Of a stretch of DNA of 39,785 bases, positions 24,621 through 33,370 are shown piece by piece; within the stretch, counting starts at the first letter, position 1, and each line of letters begins with the position of its first letter. Both the position numbers and the translations under genes were made by a program. Source of the stretch: Bacteroidia bacterium (GTDB lineage Bacteria > Bacteroidota > Bacteroidia > AKYH767-A > OLB10); the NCBI GenBank assembly GCA_016788065.1, contig JAEUTI010000022.1, positions 1 through 39,785 of the forward strand, read 5' to 3'. Under the pieces are notes generated by a model, which saw only the letters and a program-made list of their open reading frames with translations, had not been told where the DNA came from and searched no databases.

Positions 24621-24838
24621 TTATTTTGAACTAATTCCAAATCCATTCCACAAACCGGACAAGCTCCTTGTGTAGTGTATGCAGTATCGCCCTGGCATTT
24701 CATTGGACATTGATAACGAACACTTGCAGTGTCAGATGCCACTATTAGTTTGTTTGAAGTGTTTTCATTTGACGAACGATTCCACGAACAGGAATATATC
24801 ATTCCAGTTAATCCAATTAACAGTAGGATATTTTTCAT
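24617..24838 (-). CDS. Heavy-metal-binding-domain lipoprotein, 73 aa
   Basis: A small lipoprotein (MIYSC lipobox, Cys17). The mature part has VRYQCPMKCQGD...GACPVCGMDLELV, with a Cys-Pro-Met and a CxxCxM site for soft metals. It is coupled to both neighbours by 4-bp overlaps (start with the T9SS gene, end with the AraC gene). Probably a periplasmic Cu/Ag-binding protein. Confidence 0.83.
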   Translation of the reverse strand: MKNILLLIGLTGMIYSCSWNRSSNENTSNKLIVASDTASVRYQCPMKCQGDTAYTTQGACPVCGMDLELVQNN

Positions 24839-26295
24839 TGCTTGATAAATTTTGAAGTTAATACTTTATCCAGGGAAATAATCTCAAGCAGATATAAACC
24901 TGGTTTCAAGTCTGCAACATCAATGGAATGGTCGTAATTCAGATAGCTTTTCATACATACTTCTCCAAGTGAATTATAAATCAGAAATTCCCACACATCA
25001 TCATTATTAAATCCTGAATCGGTGCGTAAGTGTAAATGGTCTTTTACAGGATTTGGGAATACTATATTCTTATTTTGTTCCAACTCATTCAAACTTGTTC
25101 CAACCTGAACATACGTACCATGGCGGTACTTCACCGTTCCTGAATTATCATCTTCCCATACAACCCATAAGTTCCCATTAAACATGGCGATGTCGGTATT
25201 TGTAACATCCCCTAAATCGACAGTATCATAACTACTGCTAAATCCAGTTAAAATATCATTAGTAAATTTTATAGGAAGTTGCGAAACCCCATTGACGTTT
25301 TGCTTCCAGACAATAGCTGCAGCCGAACCATCGGTAGCGATTCTTGGATAATTCTGTTGACTTAATCCAGGTATATTCCCAGTTAAATTTTCAACAATTC
25401 CTAACGATGTATTGGTAATAGATGATTTGCTTAAATAAGTTCTATAATTACCAGTACCGGCACTCATAAAAGTTGAATAAAGTGTATCTCCAATAATGAT
25501 TCCGTCAGGCCCGCTGGATGGGCAACTCATAATCATCCAGTTATTATTGTCAACTGCAAAACTGTTTGTAAAAGAAGAAGCTGAATCAGCTGAAATTCCT
25601 ACCCATGTATCACGAATATTACTATTGTTATTGCGATATAGCATCGTATAATTAACACCATCACCCACCAATGCCCCTGGACAACAATCACAAACTTCAG
25701 CTGAAGTACCCCAGCCACTTGCTTTTACATCAGTTTGAAATGTATTCCCAAAATCCATCGACCTTGAAACCACCCATCTCGAATCGAGAAATGAGGAGTT
25801 AAACTTCATAAATGCCACAATAGGGTTTCCAATTAGGTCAGTTGTAACAGTCGGAAAACGCGAAATGCTATCGGCAATAAATGCAAGCTCTACAGGTGTG
25901 TTAAAAGTATTTCCGGAATCAAATGAAGTAAACAGGAACACACGGTTAGTGTCACTTGCTTCCGGCATCCGCTTTACCACTACATACACTGTATCTCCAT
26001 AGGTTGCAATATCAGGTCCCATCCAACTGGCTGATGCAACTGTCATCCAAGGTGGATTCATTTTAACTGGTGTTGTAAATTGGGAACCGTTCCATTTGGA
26101 GAACATGACAGCAGCGTCACTCATCCGTCCCCATACAACCAAAGGATTTCCCTGGCGGTCAAGAGAAATGCGAGGATGCATATTGCCGGATTGATTTGAA
26201 GATATGTTATTGCCATTTATCCAGGTTATCCCAGACTGACTCAAGGATAGAAATGGAAGGCTTATTAATAAGCATATAAATGCTATAGATTTCAT
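24835..26295 (-). CDS. Secreted sialidase/BNR-like beta-propeller protein with T9SS tail
   Basis: A 486-aa protein. A signal peptide (LISLPFLSLSQS) is followed by repeated propeller-like blades such as HPRISLDRQGNPLVVWGR, SWMGPDIATYGDTVYVVVKR, FTSFDSGNTFNTPV and SRFPTVTTDLIGNPIVAFMK, with Asp-box-like S-x-D-x-G-x-T-F elements (SFDSGNTF, SMDFGNTF). A motif CDCCPG lies mid-protein and could bind metal. The last 75 residues (NIVFPNPVKDHLHL ... GLYLLEII) are a type IX secretion sorting domain. It is probably on the cell surface or secreted. The role in copper resistance is unknown. Confidence 0.8.
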   Translation of the reverse strand: MKSIAFICLLISLPFLSLSQSGITWINGNNISSNQSGNMHPRISLDRQGNPLVVWGRMSDAAVMFSKWNGSQFTTPVKMNPPWMTVASASWMGPDIATYGDTVYVVVKRMPEASDTNRVFLFTSFDSGNTFNTPVELAFIADSISRFPTVTTDLIGNPIVAFMKFNSSFLDSRWVVSRSMDFGNTFQTDVKASGWGTSAEVCDCCPGALVGDGVNYTMLYRNNNSNIRDTWVGISADSASSFTNSFAVDNNNWMIMSCPSSGPDGIIIGDTLYSTFMSAGTGNYRTYLSKSSITNTSLGIVENLTGNIPGLSQQNYPRIATDGSAAAIVWKQNVNGVSQLPIKFTNDILTGFSSSYDTVDLGDVTNTDIAMFNGNLWVVWEDDNSGTVKYRHGTYVQVGTSLNELEQNKNIVFPNPVKDHLHLRTDSGFNNDDVWEFLIYNSLGEVCMKSYLNYDHSIDVADLKPGLYLLEIISLDKVLTSKFIKQ

Positions 26296-26300
26296 TTATT

Positions 26301-28013
26301 TTAATTTTTGATAATTTTCTTTGTGACGATTAAGTTGGAATTCGAAATAGTCAAGAAATATATTCCATCAGGTAAATTTGAAATATTCATTCTTGCAGGA
26401 AGCTCACTTCTTATCTCTGATAAAAGCTCACCTATGGTGTTAAATAATTGTATACTTGATTCATCAATGTTTCTTTTTGATTCAATGATTAAGCTCTCGG
26501 AAGCAGGGTTTGGAAAAATTGATATGTCATCATTAATTTCAAACTCGGTAATACCTACTGTAGATGTATCAATGACGACAAAGCTTCCCATCATTCCTTC
26601 ATCCTCATGATGCAGCATATGACAATGATACATGTAAGGCACGGAGTCATTAGCGAAATCTTCAAATTTTGTAACGAACTCGACATATTGTTGGGGTAAC
26701 ACCAATACAACATCCTTTTGGCCCTGTTCATGTACCGGGACTGTATTACCGTTAACATTTAATAAATAAAATTGCACATCGTGTATATGAAAAGGATGTG
26801 CAATTCCTGTATTATTTGTTATACGCCATTTTTCAGTATCATTCAAATAAACCGTTTCGTTTATGACTCCCATATCAAAATGAAAACCGTTTATATTAAA
26901 TGGGCCCTCAACCTGCCCAACCGGACTCATCATAGTATCGGGAAGCAAATTGAAATTTCTTGAAACAGTAAATCCTGTGTAAGGAGTATTGGTAGTTAGT
27001 GATGAAGGAATGGAAGTTACAGGACTGCCCGTTTGAGCAATTACATTTAGTTGGAGAATTTCAAAATCAGCTCCATTTAGAGGATTCAGATTATAATCCG
27101 GAATTGTGCCTCCCATCGGACCAATCACAGTTGCCGCGCCATAAATTCCATTCTGAAATTCAGAACTAAAACTTATTAAATGAAATGTCTGGCCTGTCAT
27201 GCCCTGTAAGTCCAACAATATTTCCGCACGTTCACCAGGCGCTAATCGCAATCTATTCATGGAAACTGAACTATCCAACAATCCTCCATCAGAGGCAATC
27301 ATTTTGAAAGGCAAGTTTCCAGTAAAACCGAAATTGTAAACACGCGAAGAGGAACCATTGAGCATTCGCAACCTGATAACTTGTGCGGGCACATCTAAAA
27401 ACGGGTCAACAACTCCATTAACACATATAGCGGTATCCAACTCAGTAGATATTGCTATTTGATTAAGGATGTCAAATGCCTTGCTTTGAACTATAATTGG
27501 AAAATCGTCAACACCATATGTTCGCGGCAGGGTAAGGTTGGATTCAACACTGTCTTTTATTATTATCATTCCGGCAATGCCCCTGGAAACATGCAAATCC
27601 GTTTTGTTGTCACCATGAGGATGATACCAGAATGTCCCTGCAGAATTTAAAACCTGGAAGGTTGGACTCCATGTGGCTCCCTGGAGAATAACCTGATGGG
27701 GTCCGCCATCTGCTACTGCTGGCACATGTAAACCGTGCCAGTGAATAGTAGTAGAATTACCAAAGCCAGCTAAATTATTTGTAACGTTCATGGTTACCCA
27801 GTCCCACTTATTTATAATGAGGGTAGGTGCCAGTAAGGAGCCATTAATTCCCAGTGTAGGAGTATTAATTCCCTGGTAAAACTGAGTAACTCCATTTTGG
27901 ATATTCAGGTTAAATGTTGTTCCTGTAAGGGCCGGAGGTATGGTCAATGGATTTTGACCCAAACCAGGCAGTACTATTAGACTTAATAAAATGCAATAAA
28001 TAATCCTTCTCAT
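26301..28013 (-). CDS. Secreted multicopper oxidase with T9SS tail
   Basis: A 570-aa protein with signal peptide. All four copper-binding motifs are visible: HWHGLH (91-96), WYHPHG (129-134), HPFHIHDVQF and YHCHMLHH (about 462-469). The order and length fit a CueO/CotA/bilirubin-oxidase-like multicopper oxidase with cupredoxin domains. The chemistry would be oxidation of Cu(I) or phenolic substrates with reduction of O2 to water. After the oxidase comes a Por/T9SS sorting domain (FPNPASESLI ... LPDGIYFLTI), so it is exported across the outer membrane. It lies within the copper module, so detoxification of Cu(I) outside the cell is likely. Confidence 0.93.
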   Translation of the reverse strand: MRRIIYCILLSLIVLPGLGQNPLTIPPALTGTTFNLNIQNGVTQFYQGINTPTLGINGSLLAPTLIINKWDWVTMNVTNNLAGFGNSTTIHWHGLHVPAVADGGPHQVILQGATWSPTFQVLNSAGTFWYHPHGDNKTDLHVSRGIAGMIIIKDSVESNLTLPRTYGVDDFPIIVQSKAFDILNQIAISTELDTAICVNGVVDPFLDVPAQVIRLRMLNGSSSRVYNFGFTGNLPFKMIASDGGLLDSSVSMNRLRLAPGERAEILLDLQGMTGQTFHLISFSSEFQNGIYGAATVIGPMGGTIPDYNLNPLNGADFEILQLNVIAQTGSPVTSIPSSLTTNTPYTGFTVSRNFNLLPDTMMSPVGQVEGPFNINGFHFDMGVINETVYLNDTEKWRITNNTGIAHPFHIHDVQFYLLNVNGNTVPVHEQGQKDVVLVLPQQYVEFVTKFEDFANDSVPYMYHCHMLHHEDEGMMGSFVVIDTSTVGITEFEINDDISIFPNPASESLIIESKRNIDESSIQLFNTIGELLSEIRSELPARMNISNLPDGIYFLTISNSNLIVTKKIIKN

Positions 28014-28014
28014 T

Positions 28015-28710
28015 CTAATGTTGAATAATTATCTGTTCTCTTTTACTCGTATTATTATCATAAACTGATACAACATAAATTCCATCACTTAAACCATCGC
28101 ACTCAATTTCACCGTTGCCATTGTTAATTGTACCATATTTTGCAACCTGGCCATTAACATTAGAAATGAAATAATTTAATGGCATTTTATTGTTAGATTT
28201 CACATTGATTTTGTCATTGACAATTGTGGGATAAATTTCAAATTGCGAAAAATTTAAAGTGTTAATTCCTGTTGGTGCATTGACAGTATGTATGAATGTC
28301 AAGGTGTCTTTCATGCCCGGATTTACTACATCCCATACGGCATACCGGATGGTTGCAGTGCCATAATTCACATGAGCAGTGATATGCATAAGCAGGAACC
28401 CATAATTACTGGGAGGCACTGGATTCATCATACCACTGTCGACCAGGCTTGTGTAACAAAGAAGATTATCACAAACACTGGCTTCCCAGTTGGCCGGGAC
28501 GCTCTCGCTGACCTTTTGCCATTGAAGTTGAATAGTCCCGGAAGTGGTGTTTATTTGTTGAATGGTAAGTGTTGCAAGGTCTTCCATAATTCCTGTGGTA
28601 CTTATGGTATCATCAGGAAATATGGAGTACGACTGACCTGTTAACTTACCAGGAATTATGTTCAGGAGTATAAGCATGAACACAATCAGGTTTGTAGTTT
28701 TCATCTTCAC
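28015..28710 (-). CDS. Secreted protein with T9SS tail, unknown function
   Basis: A 231-aa protein with signal peptide and a T9SS-type tail (FEIYPTIVNDKINV ... LSDGIYVVSV). Between them is an Ig-like or beta-sandwich region with two cysteines (ASVCDNLLCYTS) and NYGFLLMHITAHVNYG containing Met and His. No catalytic motif is recognised. Its start overlaps the thioredoxin-like gene by 4 bp, and the oxidase gene begins 1 bp after its end, so all are translated from one message. It may be a copper-binding structural protein. Confidence 0.75.
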   Translation of the reverse strand: MKMKTTNLIVFMLILLNIIPGKLTGQSYSIFPDDTISTTGIMEDLATLTIQQINTTSGTIQLQWQKVSESVPANWEASVCDNLLCYTSLVDSGMMNPVPPSNYGFLLMHITAHVNYGTATIRYAVWDVVNPGMKDTLTFIHTVNAPTGINTLNFSQFEIYPTIVNDKINVKSNNKMPLNYFISNVNGQVAKYGTINNGNGEIECDGLSDGIYVVSVYDNNTSKREQIIIQH

Positions 28711-29486
28711 AATTTGTTTAATCTCCTTGTAGTGATTTTATCATTAATACTCAAGCGAATGAAATAATTTCCAGCTGCTAAGCTTGATATATCATAATTA
28801 TGCTTCCAATTGCCATTAATTGTACCATCCCATATTACATTCACAATTTTTCCTGAATTATCAATCATTTCGATTTTAACCATTTCCGATTTTGTTACTT
28901 CGAGCGAGATAGAAACATTGTCTTTTGACGGATTTGGATAAAGAGAGAATGAATTAACATTTTCAGGTAAATCATTTATTCCAGTACTGCCGAATAGTGC
29001 AAGGATACTATCTCTCATGATAGTTGTGTCGCTTGTACTAAAACTCAAAGTAGAGAACATCACACGATGGTCTTGTCCTCCGAGTAATACAATTGTTGGC
29101 ATTCCAAAGCCACCATAGTATGCTACCTGGTATGCACCGCTATCCATTGGGGTCCAAAATGAAGACAGATTATTTGAATTTACCCAGCTTGCCGAATAGG
29201 CGCATGTAGTTGAATTTTGATATGGGAAAGCATAACCCTTAACCATTCCTGGATAGGTCTGGTTTATTTTATTTCCCATTGCCTGTATTCTTTGTGCTGG
29301 TGGTGGACAGCTTCCACAGTTTGGCATATAAAACTCAAGAACTACTGCTTTACCTGCGTCCAGGTCGGCAAATAAGTCCACAGGATAATTATTGCAATCC
29401 AACCCTGTAAATTGTACTGCTGTTTGTGCTTGAGCTGAATTTATCAGACAAAGGACAACAAGACATATGTTTACTATTTTTTTCAT
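28707..29486 (-). CDS. Secreted thioredoxin-like protein with T9SS tail
   Basis: A 259-aa protein. Signal peptide to SAQAQ; thioredoxin-like fold with VVLEFYMPNCGSCPPP (Cys57-x2-Cys60), where the CGSC site could act as a redox or metal-binding pair; later GFGMPTIVLLGG, the cis-Pro loop of the fold. The C-terminal part FSLYPNPSKDNVSIS ... LAAGNYFIRLSIN is a T9SS sorting domain. It heads the run of secreted proteins and probably acts in thiol or copper handling outside the cell. Confidence 0.83.
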   Translation of the reverse strand: MKKIVNICLVVLCLINSAQAQTAVQFTGLDCNNYPVDLFADLDAGKAVVLEFYMPNCGSCPPPAQRIQAMGNKINQTYPGMVKGYAFPYQNSTTCAYSASWVNSNNLSSFWTPMDSGAYQVAYYGGFGMPTIVLLGGQDHRVMFSTLSFSTSDTTIMRDSILALFGSTGINDLPENVNSFSLYPNPSKDNVSISLEVTKSEMVKIEMIDNSGKIVNVIWDGTINGNWKHNYDISSLAAGNYFIRLSINDKITTRRLNKL

Positions 29487-29497
29487 TTTATTTAATT

Positions 29498-30211
29498 TTA
29501 AGTTGTTTGATTTTGTTTTCTAAAATATCCGTGTGAGAAGCGATTTCCATACAAGACATAGACTGATTCGGGTTTATCTTCAAAGAAGATATCACAAGCT
29601 GCTTTAACACCGGGATTTGAATTGATTCCATCTATTGTTTTTTCCTTGTCGTGATAGTCCATTAAAAGACAAATGGACCCAGGCGACATTCTGACATAAA
29701 CATTTTCCAATATGTGTAAAATAATATCCATAAACTCCACCTGGTCGCCACCGTACCCAGCATCAATATGTAAAAAGGCTAACTTGTCTGGGAGTTCAGA
29801 AGGAATGGTTGAACTGAACAAACCTTTGTGAATAATAGGCAATGGCAAATTGTAGTTTGCAAAGTTTTCAGTGAATCGTTTTTGAGTTTCCCACTGTTCA
29901 TCGAATTTATCATAAACATGAAATTGCTTTATGGAATTTGCATGTTTTAAGATAGATTGAATTTGGAGTGCACTATTGCCAACATGACTTCCAAATTCAG
30001 CAACATCACCTTCTACTTTATTTACCAAAACATCGTTCAACAAATGAAAGAGATTAATTCGCTGCTCCAGCGTAATCATTTCATTTGCGTCACCCTTCGG
30101 AGCAATTTCAATATCCAAATTAAATGTGTGTAATAACCAGTTTATTGGGCTCAGACCCTTTAACAGAAGTTTTTGTTTCCTGGTTAATTCGTTATAATAC
30201 TTGTAATCCAT
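29498..30211 (-). CDS. TylF/macrocin O-methyltransferase-like SAM-dependent methyltransferase
   Basis: A 237-aa soluble protein. The SAM-binding motif VEGDVAEFGSHVGNSALQI (motif I, about residues 66-84), the acidic end of the next strand (FHVYDKFDEQWE) and KLAFLHIDAGYGGD followed by MSPGSICLLMDYHD fit the TylF family, which O-methylates sugars in antibiotic synthesis and related unknown substrates. The gene ends 12 bp before the thioredoxin-like gene. Its presence in a copper module is unexplained. Confidence 0.75.
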   Translation of the reverse strand: MDYKYYNELTRKQKLLLKGLSPINWLLHTFNLDIEIAPKGDANEMITLEQRINLFHLLNDVLVNKVEGDVAEFGSHVGNSALQIQSILKHANSIKQFHVYDKFDEQWETQKRFTENFANYNLPLPIIHKGLFSSTIPSELPDKLAFLHIDAGYGGDQVEFMDIILHILENVYVRMSPGSICLLMDYHDKEKTIDGINSNPGVKAACDIFFEDKPESVYVLYGNRFSHGYFRKQNQTT

Positions 30212-30312
30212 GTTTAAGATTTAAGATTAAATAAAATATGAAGTGCCAAAAAAACTCTGTATTGTACATACAGAACTACAGCAATAAATAATTTAATTCA
30301 GATTCTTAAATC

Positions 30313-30702
30313 TCAAATGAGAAAAGACCCGGTAAGTACGAAAAGCGGTTCTTTGGTTATTAATGGAGGTGGGATTTCAAATTGGTGATTTTGAAAAGAA
30401 AGTGCACTTGTCAATGTAATCGACCAGTAAATGTTTAAAAGGAATGCAACTTTAAGTACAGGTTGCTTTAAATTGCATTCATAAGTTGTTTTTGAATACT
30501 CATCACTCGCTTTAAGGTGAAAACTTGAATCCTCGCAACAGTTTGGCTTCATACTTTTTTTACCACATTCACATTTCGACTTCTTGTCAATATTCAATTC
30601 AACGGAGGAAAGCTTGCCCCCACACCAATGAAGATTAACTGCCATACCAGAGTTGGCAATTAGGAAGAGTAAGAGTAAGAGTATTGTACTTGCTTTCTTC
30701 AC
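30313..30702 (-). CDS. HYC_CC_PP-family small secreted protein
   Basis: A 129-aa protein with signal peptide (LLLLLFLIANSGMAV). It has the order HWCGG, CECG, PNCCED and a later IPPPL, which fits the HYC_CC_PP family known from Bacteroidota copper and metal gene clusters. The Cys/His content suggests binding of copper. It is the first gene of the module, transcribed toward the methyltransferase gene with a 101-bp gap. Confidence 0.75.
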   Translation of the reverse strand: MKKASTILLLLLFLIANSGMAVNLHWCGGKLSSVELNIDKKSKCECGKKSMKPNCCEDSSFHLKASDEYSKTTYECNLKQPVLKVAFLLNIYWSITLTSALSFQNHQFEIPPPLITKEPLFVLTGSFLI

Positions 30703-31122
30703 TAAACGGTGATTTTAAATGTGTATTCAGGCAAATTCCTCAATACCTGGTATAAAAATATGTTTTTCTTCTGGATTATGATGAAAAAACTTCAAAAAAT
30801 TATTTAATTAATTGTATATCAATAAGATATAAAACTTAAAAATTTAACAAAAAAAATTGGAGAAAAAATTTTACCCATGCTTGGTGTTAAAAGTTTGACA
30901 TTTTTTTTCAAAAATTTTAAACACAGGGTTGTAGGCTTTTTAATAGGGGTCTTGTTTTGCTAAAGAAGAAAAGATACGACCCTTAATTAAGGGCCTTAAT
31001 TAACCTGCTTAATTAAGTCAAAGTAAGATTTCAACTTGAAATTTTGTAGATAGCATGGGTTTTTGAGATGCCCTTTTCTTAATAACCTGTAAGATTACCA
31101 GGTAAACATTTGTATCTAACTT
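30703..31122. other. Intergenic region with three TTAATTAA sites
   Basis: This 420-bp AT-rich region separates the copper module from the plus-strand genes. TTAATTAA occurs at 30983-30990, 30996-31003 and 31009-31016, exactly 13 bp apart, the first and third inside palindromes (CCTTAATTAAGG, CTTAATTAAG). It could hold operators for the divergent genes. No gene is seen. Confidence 0.5.
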
Positions 31123-31485
31123 ATGGAAGTTGATTTTCCGCACGCTGAAATAAAGAAGTTGCTGCTGGGTATCAATCTTTCGGTCATAAAATCTGAACCT
31201 GTCATGGTCATTGACAGATGGAAAGTTTATGATGCCGGTACAGTGCCACATATCACTTACGACCATCGAACAAAAAACTACCAGGTCAATGGAAATGCAA
31301 AGGAGAAAATAGTTGTTCGCTTTTTTATTACTCCAAAGCAATCAATCATTAAAATCAAATACTACTATTTGAAAGGTACGGATGAAGAACTGGCTTTTTA
31401 TATAGTAATGGAATTAATACAAAGGGTTTCGAGAAAATATCCATTGGATTCAAATTACGTAATCAAAAAACTAAGATATCTATGA
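31123..31485 (+). CDS. Hypothetical protein, 120 aa
   Basis: A soluble basic protein with strand-rich middle (RWKVYDAGTVPHITYDHRTKNYQVNG) and C-terminal helix (EELAFYIVMELIQRVSRKYPLDSNYVIKKLRYL). No domain recognised. Its stop overlaps the start of the serine recombinase gene by 4 bp (ATGA), so the two are translated together; a helper or DNA-binding role for the recombinase is possible but unproven. Confidence 0.6.
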   Translation: MEVDFPHAEIKKLLLGINLSVIKSEPVMVIDRWKVYDAGTVPHITYDHRTKNYQVNGNAKEKIVVRFFITPKQSIIKIKYYYLKGTDEELAFYIVMELIQRVSRKYPLDSNYVIKKLRYL

Positions 31486-31913
31486 AGGTGGCCTGTTATT
31501 TAAGAATAAGTACAGGGTTACAAAGCCTGGCTAATCAGCGCGCAATTCTTGAAAAGTATGTCTCCGATAAAGGATGGACTTGCGACTACTATGAGGAAAT
31601 AGAATCATCAAGAAAAACCCGGCCAATCAAAGCCGCAATGCTGCACAATTTGCGGAATCATGAATACGACGGTGTCGTAGTAACAAGGTTAGATAGGTTC
31701 GCAAGGAGTTCAAGAGAATTAATATTGGATGTTGATGAAATCCTGAAGAAAAATATCTTCTTTATATCTGTCATCGATAACCTTGATTTCTCCACTGCCA
31801 GTGGAAAATTGCACTTCCATCTAATGTGTGCATTTGCTGAATTCGAAAGAAGCTTAATCGCAGATAGGGTAAGCCAATCCCTTCAGCGACTTAAATCTGA
31901 AGGAAAAAATTAG
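31482..31913 (+). CDS. Serine recombinase (resolvase), catalytic domain, frameshifted
   Basis: A 143-aa protein with the resolvase/invertase catalytic domain: YLRISTGLQS with the nucleophile Ser near residue 10, VVVTRLDRFARSSRELI, and FAEFERSLIADRV, all hallmarks of the family. It stops after EGKN at 31911-31913. In the -1 frame the reading continues as LGRPRGSADKKRRKKSGYLL (31910-32047), which matches how this family goes on (usual GRP linker after the catalytic domain). The break is at six A residues followed by T (31904-31910). A mutation or a frameshift site could explain it. As is, the DNA-binding tail is lost. Confidence 0.82.
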   Translation: MKVACYLRISTGLQSLANQRAILEKYVSDKGWTCDYYEEIESSRKTRPIKAAMLHNLRNHEYDGVVVTRLDRFARSSRELILDVDEILKKNIFFISVIDNLDFSTASGKLHFHLMCAFAEFERSLIADRVSQSLQRLKSEGKN

Positions 31914-32047
31914 GAAGACCACGGGGCTCAGCGGATAAAAAAAGAAGAAAAAAAAGTGGATATCTTTTGAGAGAAGCGAGAAAACGGCAGGTTAAGGACC
32001 GGGAGTCTGGAAATTATAAAAATTTAGAAGCTTATATGAAAGATTGA
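31910..32047 (+). other. C-terminal tail of the serine recombinase in the -1 frame
   Basis: From the A6 tract, 45 codons stay open in the -1 frame and end at TGA 32045-32047. The translated tail begins LGRPRGSADKKRRKKSGYLL and is strongly basic, as expected for the linker and DNA-binding part of a resolvase, so the combined product would have about 188 aa. Confidence 0.7.
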
Positions 32048-32094
32048 GATAAAAACCTCCCCCAAATAATTACCCATCAAAAAAAACCTCAAAA

Positions 32095-32559
32095 ATGACC
32101 CAAAAACACTATCACCTCCCCTGTTTTTTCTACCATATAGTATTATTAATTTATTTGGGGGTCTTTTATTCTCTTAGTTCAGCCAATTCCCAGGTTCAGT
32201 CGAACAAACCATGGACTAACCCGATACTTATACATGGTTCCAGTTTCGCAAATATTATGCAGCAATTGTATCAGACCGGAAATTATGAAATGATGTTAAA
32301 GTTGACTGCGAAGGAAAGTAGGGTATTGCACGGAGATAGTGTAATACTTCGCTATTATCAAAATATGCAGTTTTCTTATCAGATACAACTGGTTTCGCAT
32401 TCACGAAAAGGTAATAAATACCAGCTTATTTATAAGTCGAAAATAGATGCCACAGTGGTCAGATTAAAAGTGGATATTATTGTAGAAAGTGATACTGCAA
32501 GGGTGATATTGCCGTTAAACATGAATGAATCAAAACATTATTATTTTGGATATCTGTGA
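32095..32559 (+). CDS. Hypothetical exported protein, 154 aa
   Basis: N-terminal signal-like hydrophobic segment (FFYHIVLLIYLGVFYSLSS) followed by a soluble region with an NTF2/DUF-like alternation of helix and strands (IMQQLYQTGNYEMMLKLTAKES, then YQIQLVSHSRKGNKYQLIYKS). Residues after the signal resemble small lumazine/SnoaL-like accessory folds, but this is guesswork. It overlaps the next gene by 35 bp. No family is named. Confidence 0.6.
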   Translation: MTQKHYHLPCFFYHIVLLIYLGVFYSLSSANSQVQSNKPWTNPILIHGSSFANIMQQLYQTGNYEMMLKLTAKESRVLHGDSVILRYYQNMQFSYQIQLVSHSRKGNKYQLIYKSKIDATVVRLKVDIIVESDTARVILPLNMNESKHYYFGYL

Positions 32560-32920
32560 ACATGCTCTTAAGAGATTAAACCTGGTGATTGGACAGGAAA
32601 AGGCGCATAGAGAAGTTCGCTTTATGCATCAGTTCATTCTCTCCGGGCGATATACTATTGCCTGGCACTATGGTATGCATCGAAAGGATTTGGCTTTGTT
32701 TACAGAGCGATGTGACAACTTTAATATCCGGGTCCTGGGCGTAGAGCTGCATATGGAAGGACCTTATCCAATTCACATCTTTACTTGGGAAGATTACAAT
32801 ACGCGGGACAATTCCTGGGTCCATAAAGCGATAAAGGACCTGGAATCCTTGAACATAGATAATTTCATAGTACCCACGATTGAAGTTGAGGAATCAACTT
32901 TAAATGAATATTTATTATAA
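32525..32920 (+). CDS. Hypothetical protein, 131 aa
   Basis: A soluble protein with no recognised domain. It overlaps the upstream gene by 35 bp and the downstream gene by up to 17 bp, which suggests one operon. Aromatic and His-rich middle (YTIAWHYGMHRKDLALFTERCDN; ELHMEGPYPIHIFTWEDYN). Confidence 0.5.
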   Translation: MNQNIIILDICEHALKRLNLVIGQEKAHREVRFMHQFILSGRYTIAWHYGMHRKDLALFTERCDNFNIRVLGVELHMEGPYPIHIFTWEDYNTRDNSWVHKAIKDLESLNIDNFIVPTIEVEESTLNEYLL

Positions 32921-33260
32921 ACAAATTCGTATGGAGTACGATTATGAATCATTACTTCAAAATAAAGAATTTCCGGATTATACGGTCTTTACAGAACATA
33001 TAAATGCCTTATACTTTCAATACTTGCTACCTATAGTGATGCAAGAGGTTAACAGTACACAACCATTATATGCAGCGAAAGAACATTTTGAAGAATTGGT
33101 GTCGGAAAATATAGATTTGCAACACGAATATGTTGAACTATATGATGAAAATAATGAATTTTATCTGACTCAATGTTCCGATGGCAGCCAGCTTTATGAT
33201 TTTTATATTCTGAAGCGAAATAAAAAGGTGGCTTTGTTTTTTATCAGGAAAGCATTGTGA
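32904..33260 (+). CDS. Hypothetical protein, 118 aa
   Basis: A soluble acidic protein (ELVSENIDLQHEYVELYDENNEFYLTQ). The reading from ATG 32931 (MEYDYESLLQ) is an alternative start that avoids overlap with the upstream gene. Ends with KKVALFFIRKAL. No family recognised; the third gene of the apparent plus-strand operon. Confidence 0.5.
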   Translation: MNIYYKQIRMEYDYESLLQNKEFPDYTVFTEHINALYFQYLLPIVMQEVNSTQPLYAAKEHFEELVSENIDLQHEYVELYDENNEFYLTQCSDGSQLYDFYILKRNKKVALFFIRKAL

Positions 33261-33370
33261 TTGATTGGTGGAAATAATAATCCAACTGGTGCAGGAAATA
33301 CATGAAAGGTTTAAGTCCTTGATAGATTACCATCTAAAACGAGAGTTATCTACTTTTAACCAATTCTTGA

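Noticed and set aside
31018-31341. Minus-strand frame of 107 codons opposite the 120-aa gene
   Set aside because: The plus frame has the coupled start/stop with the recombinase and the better codon pattern; this one is its shadow.
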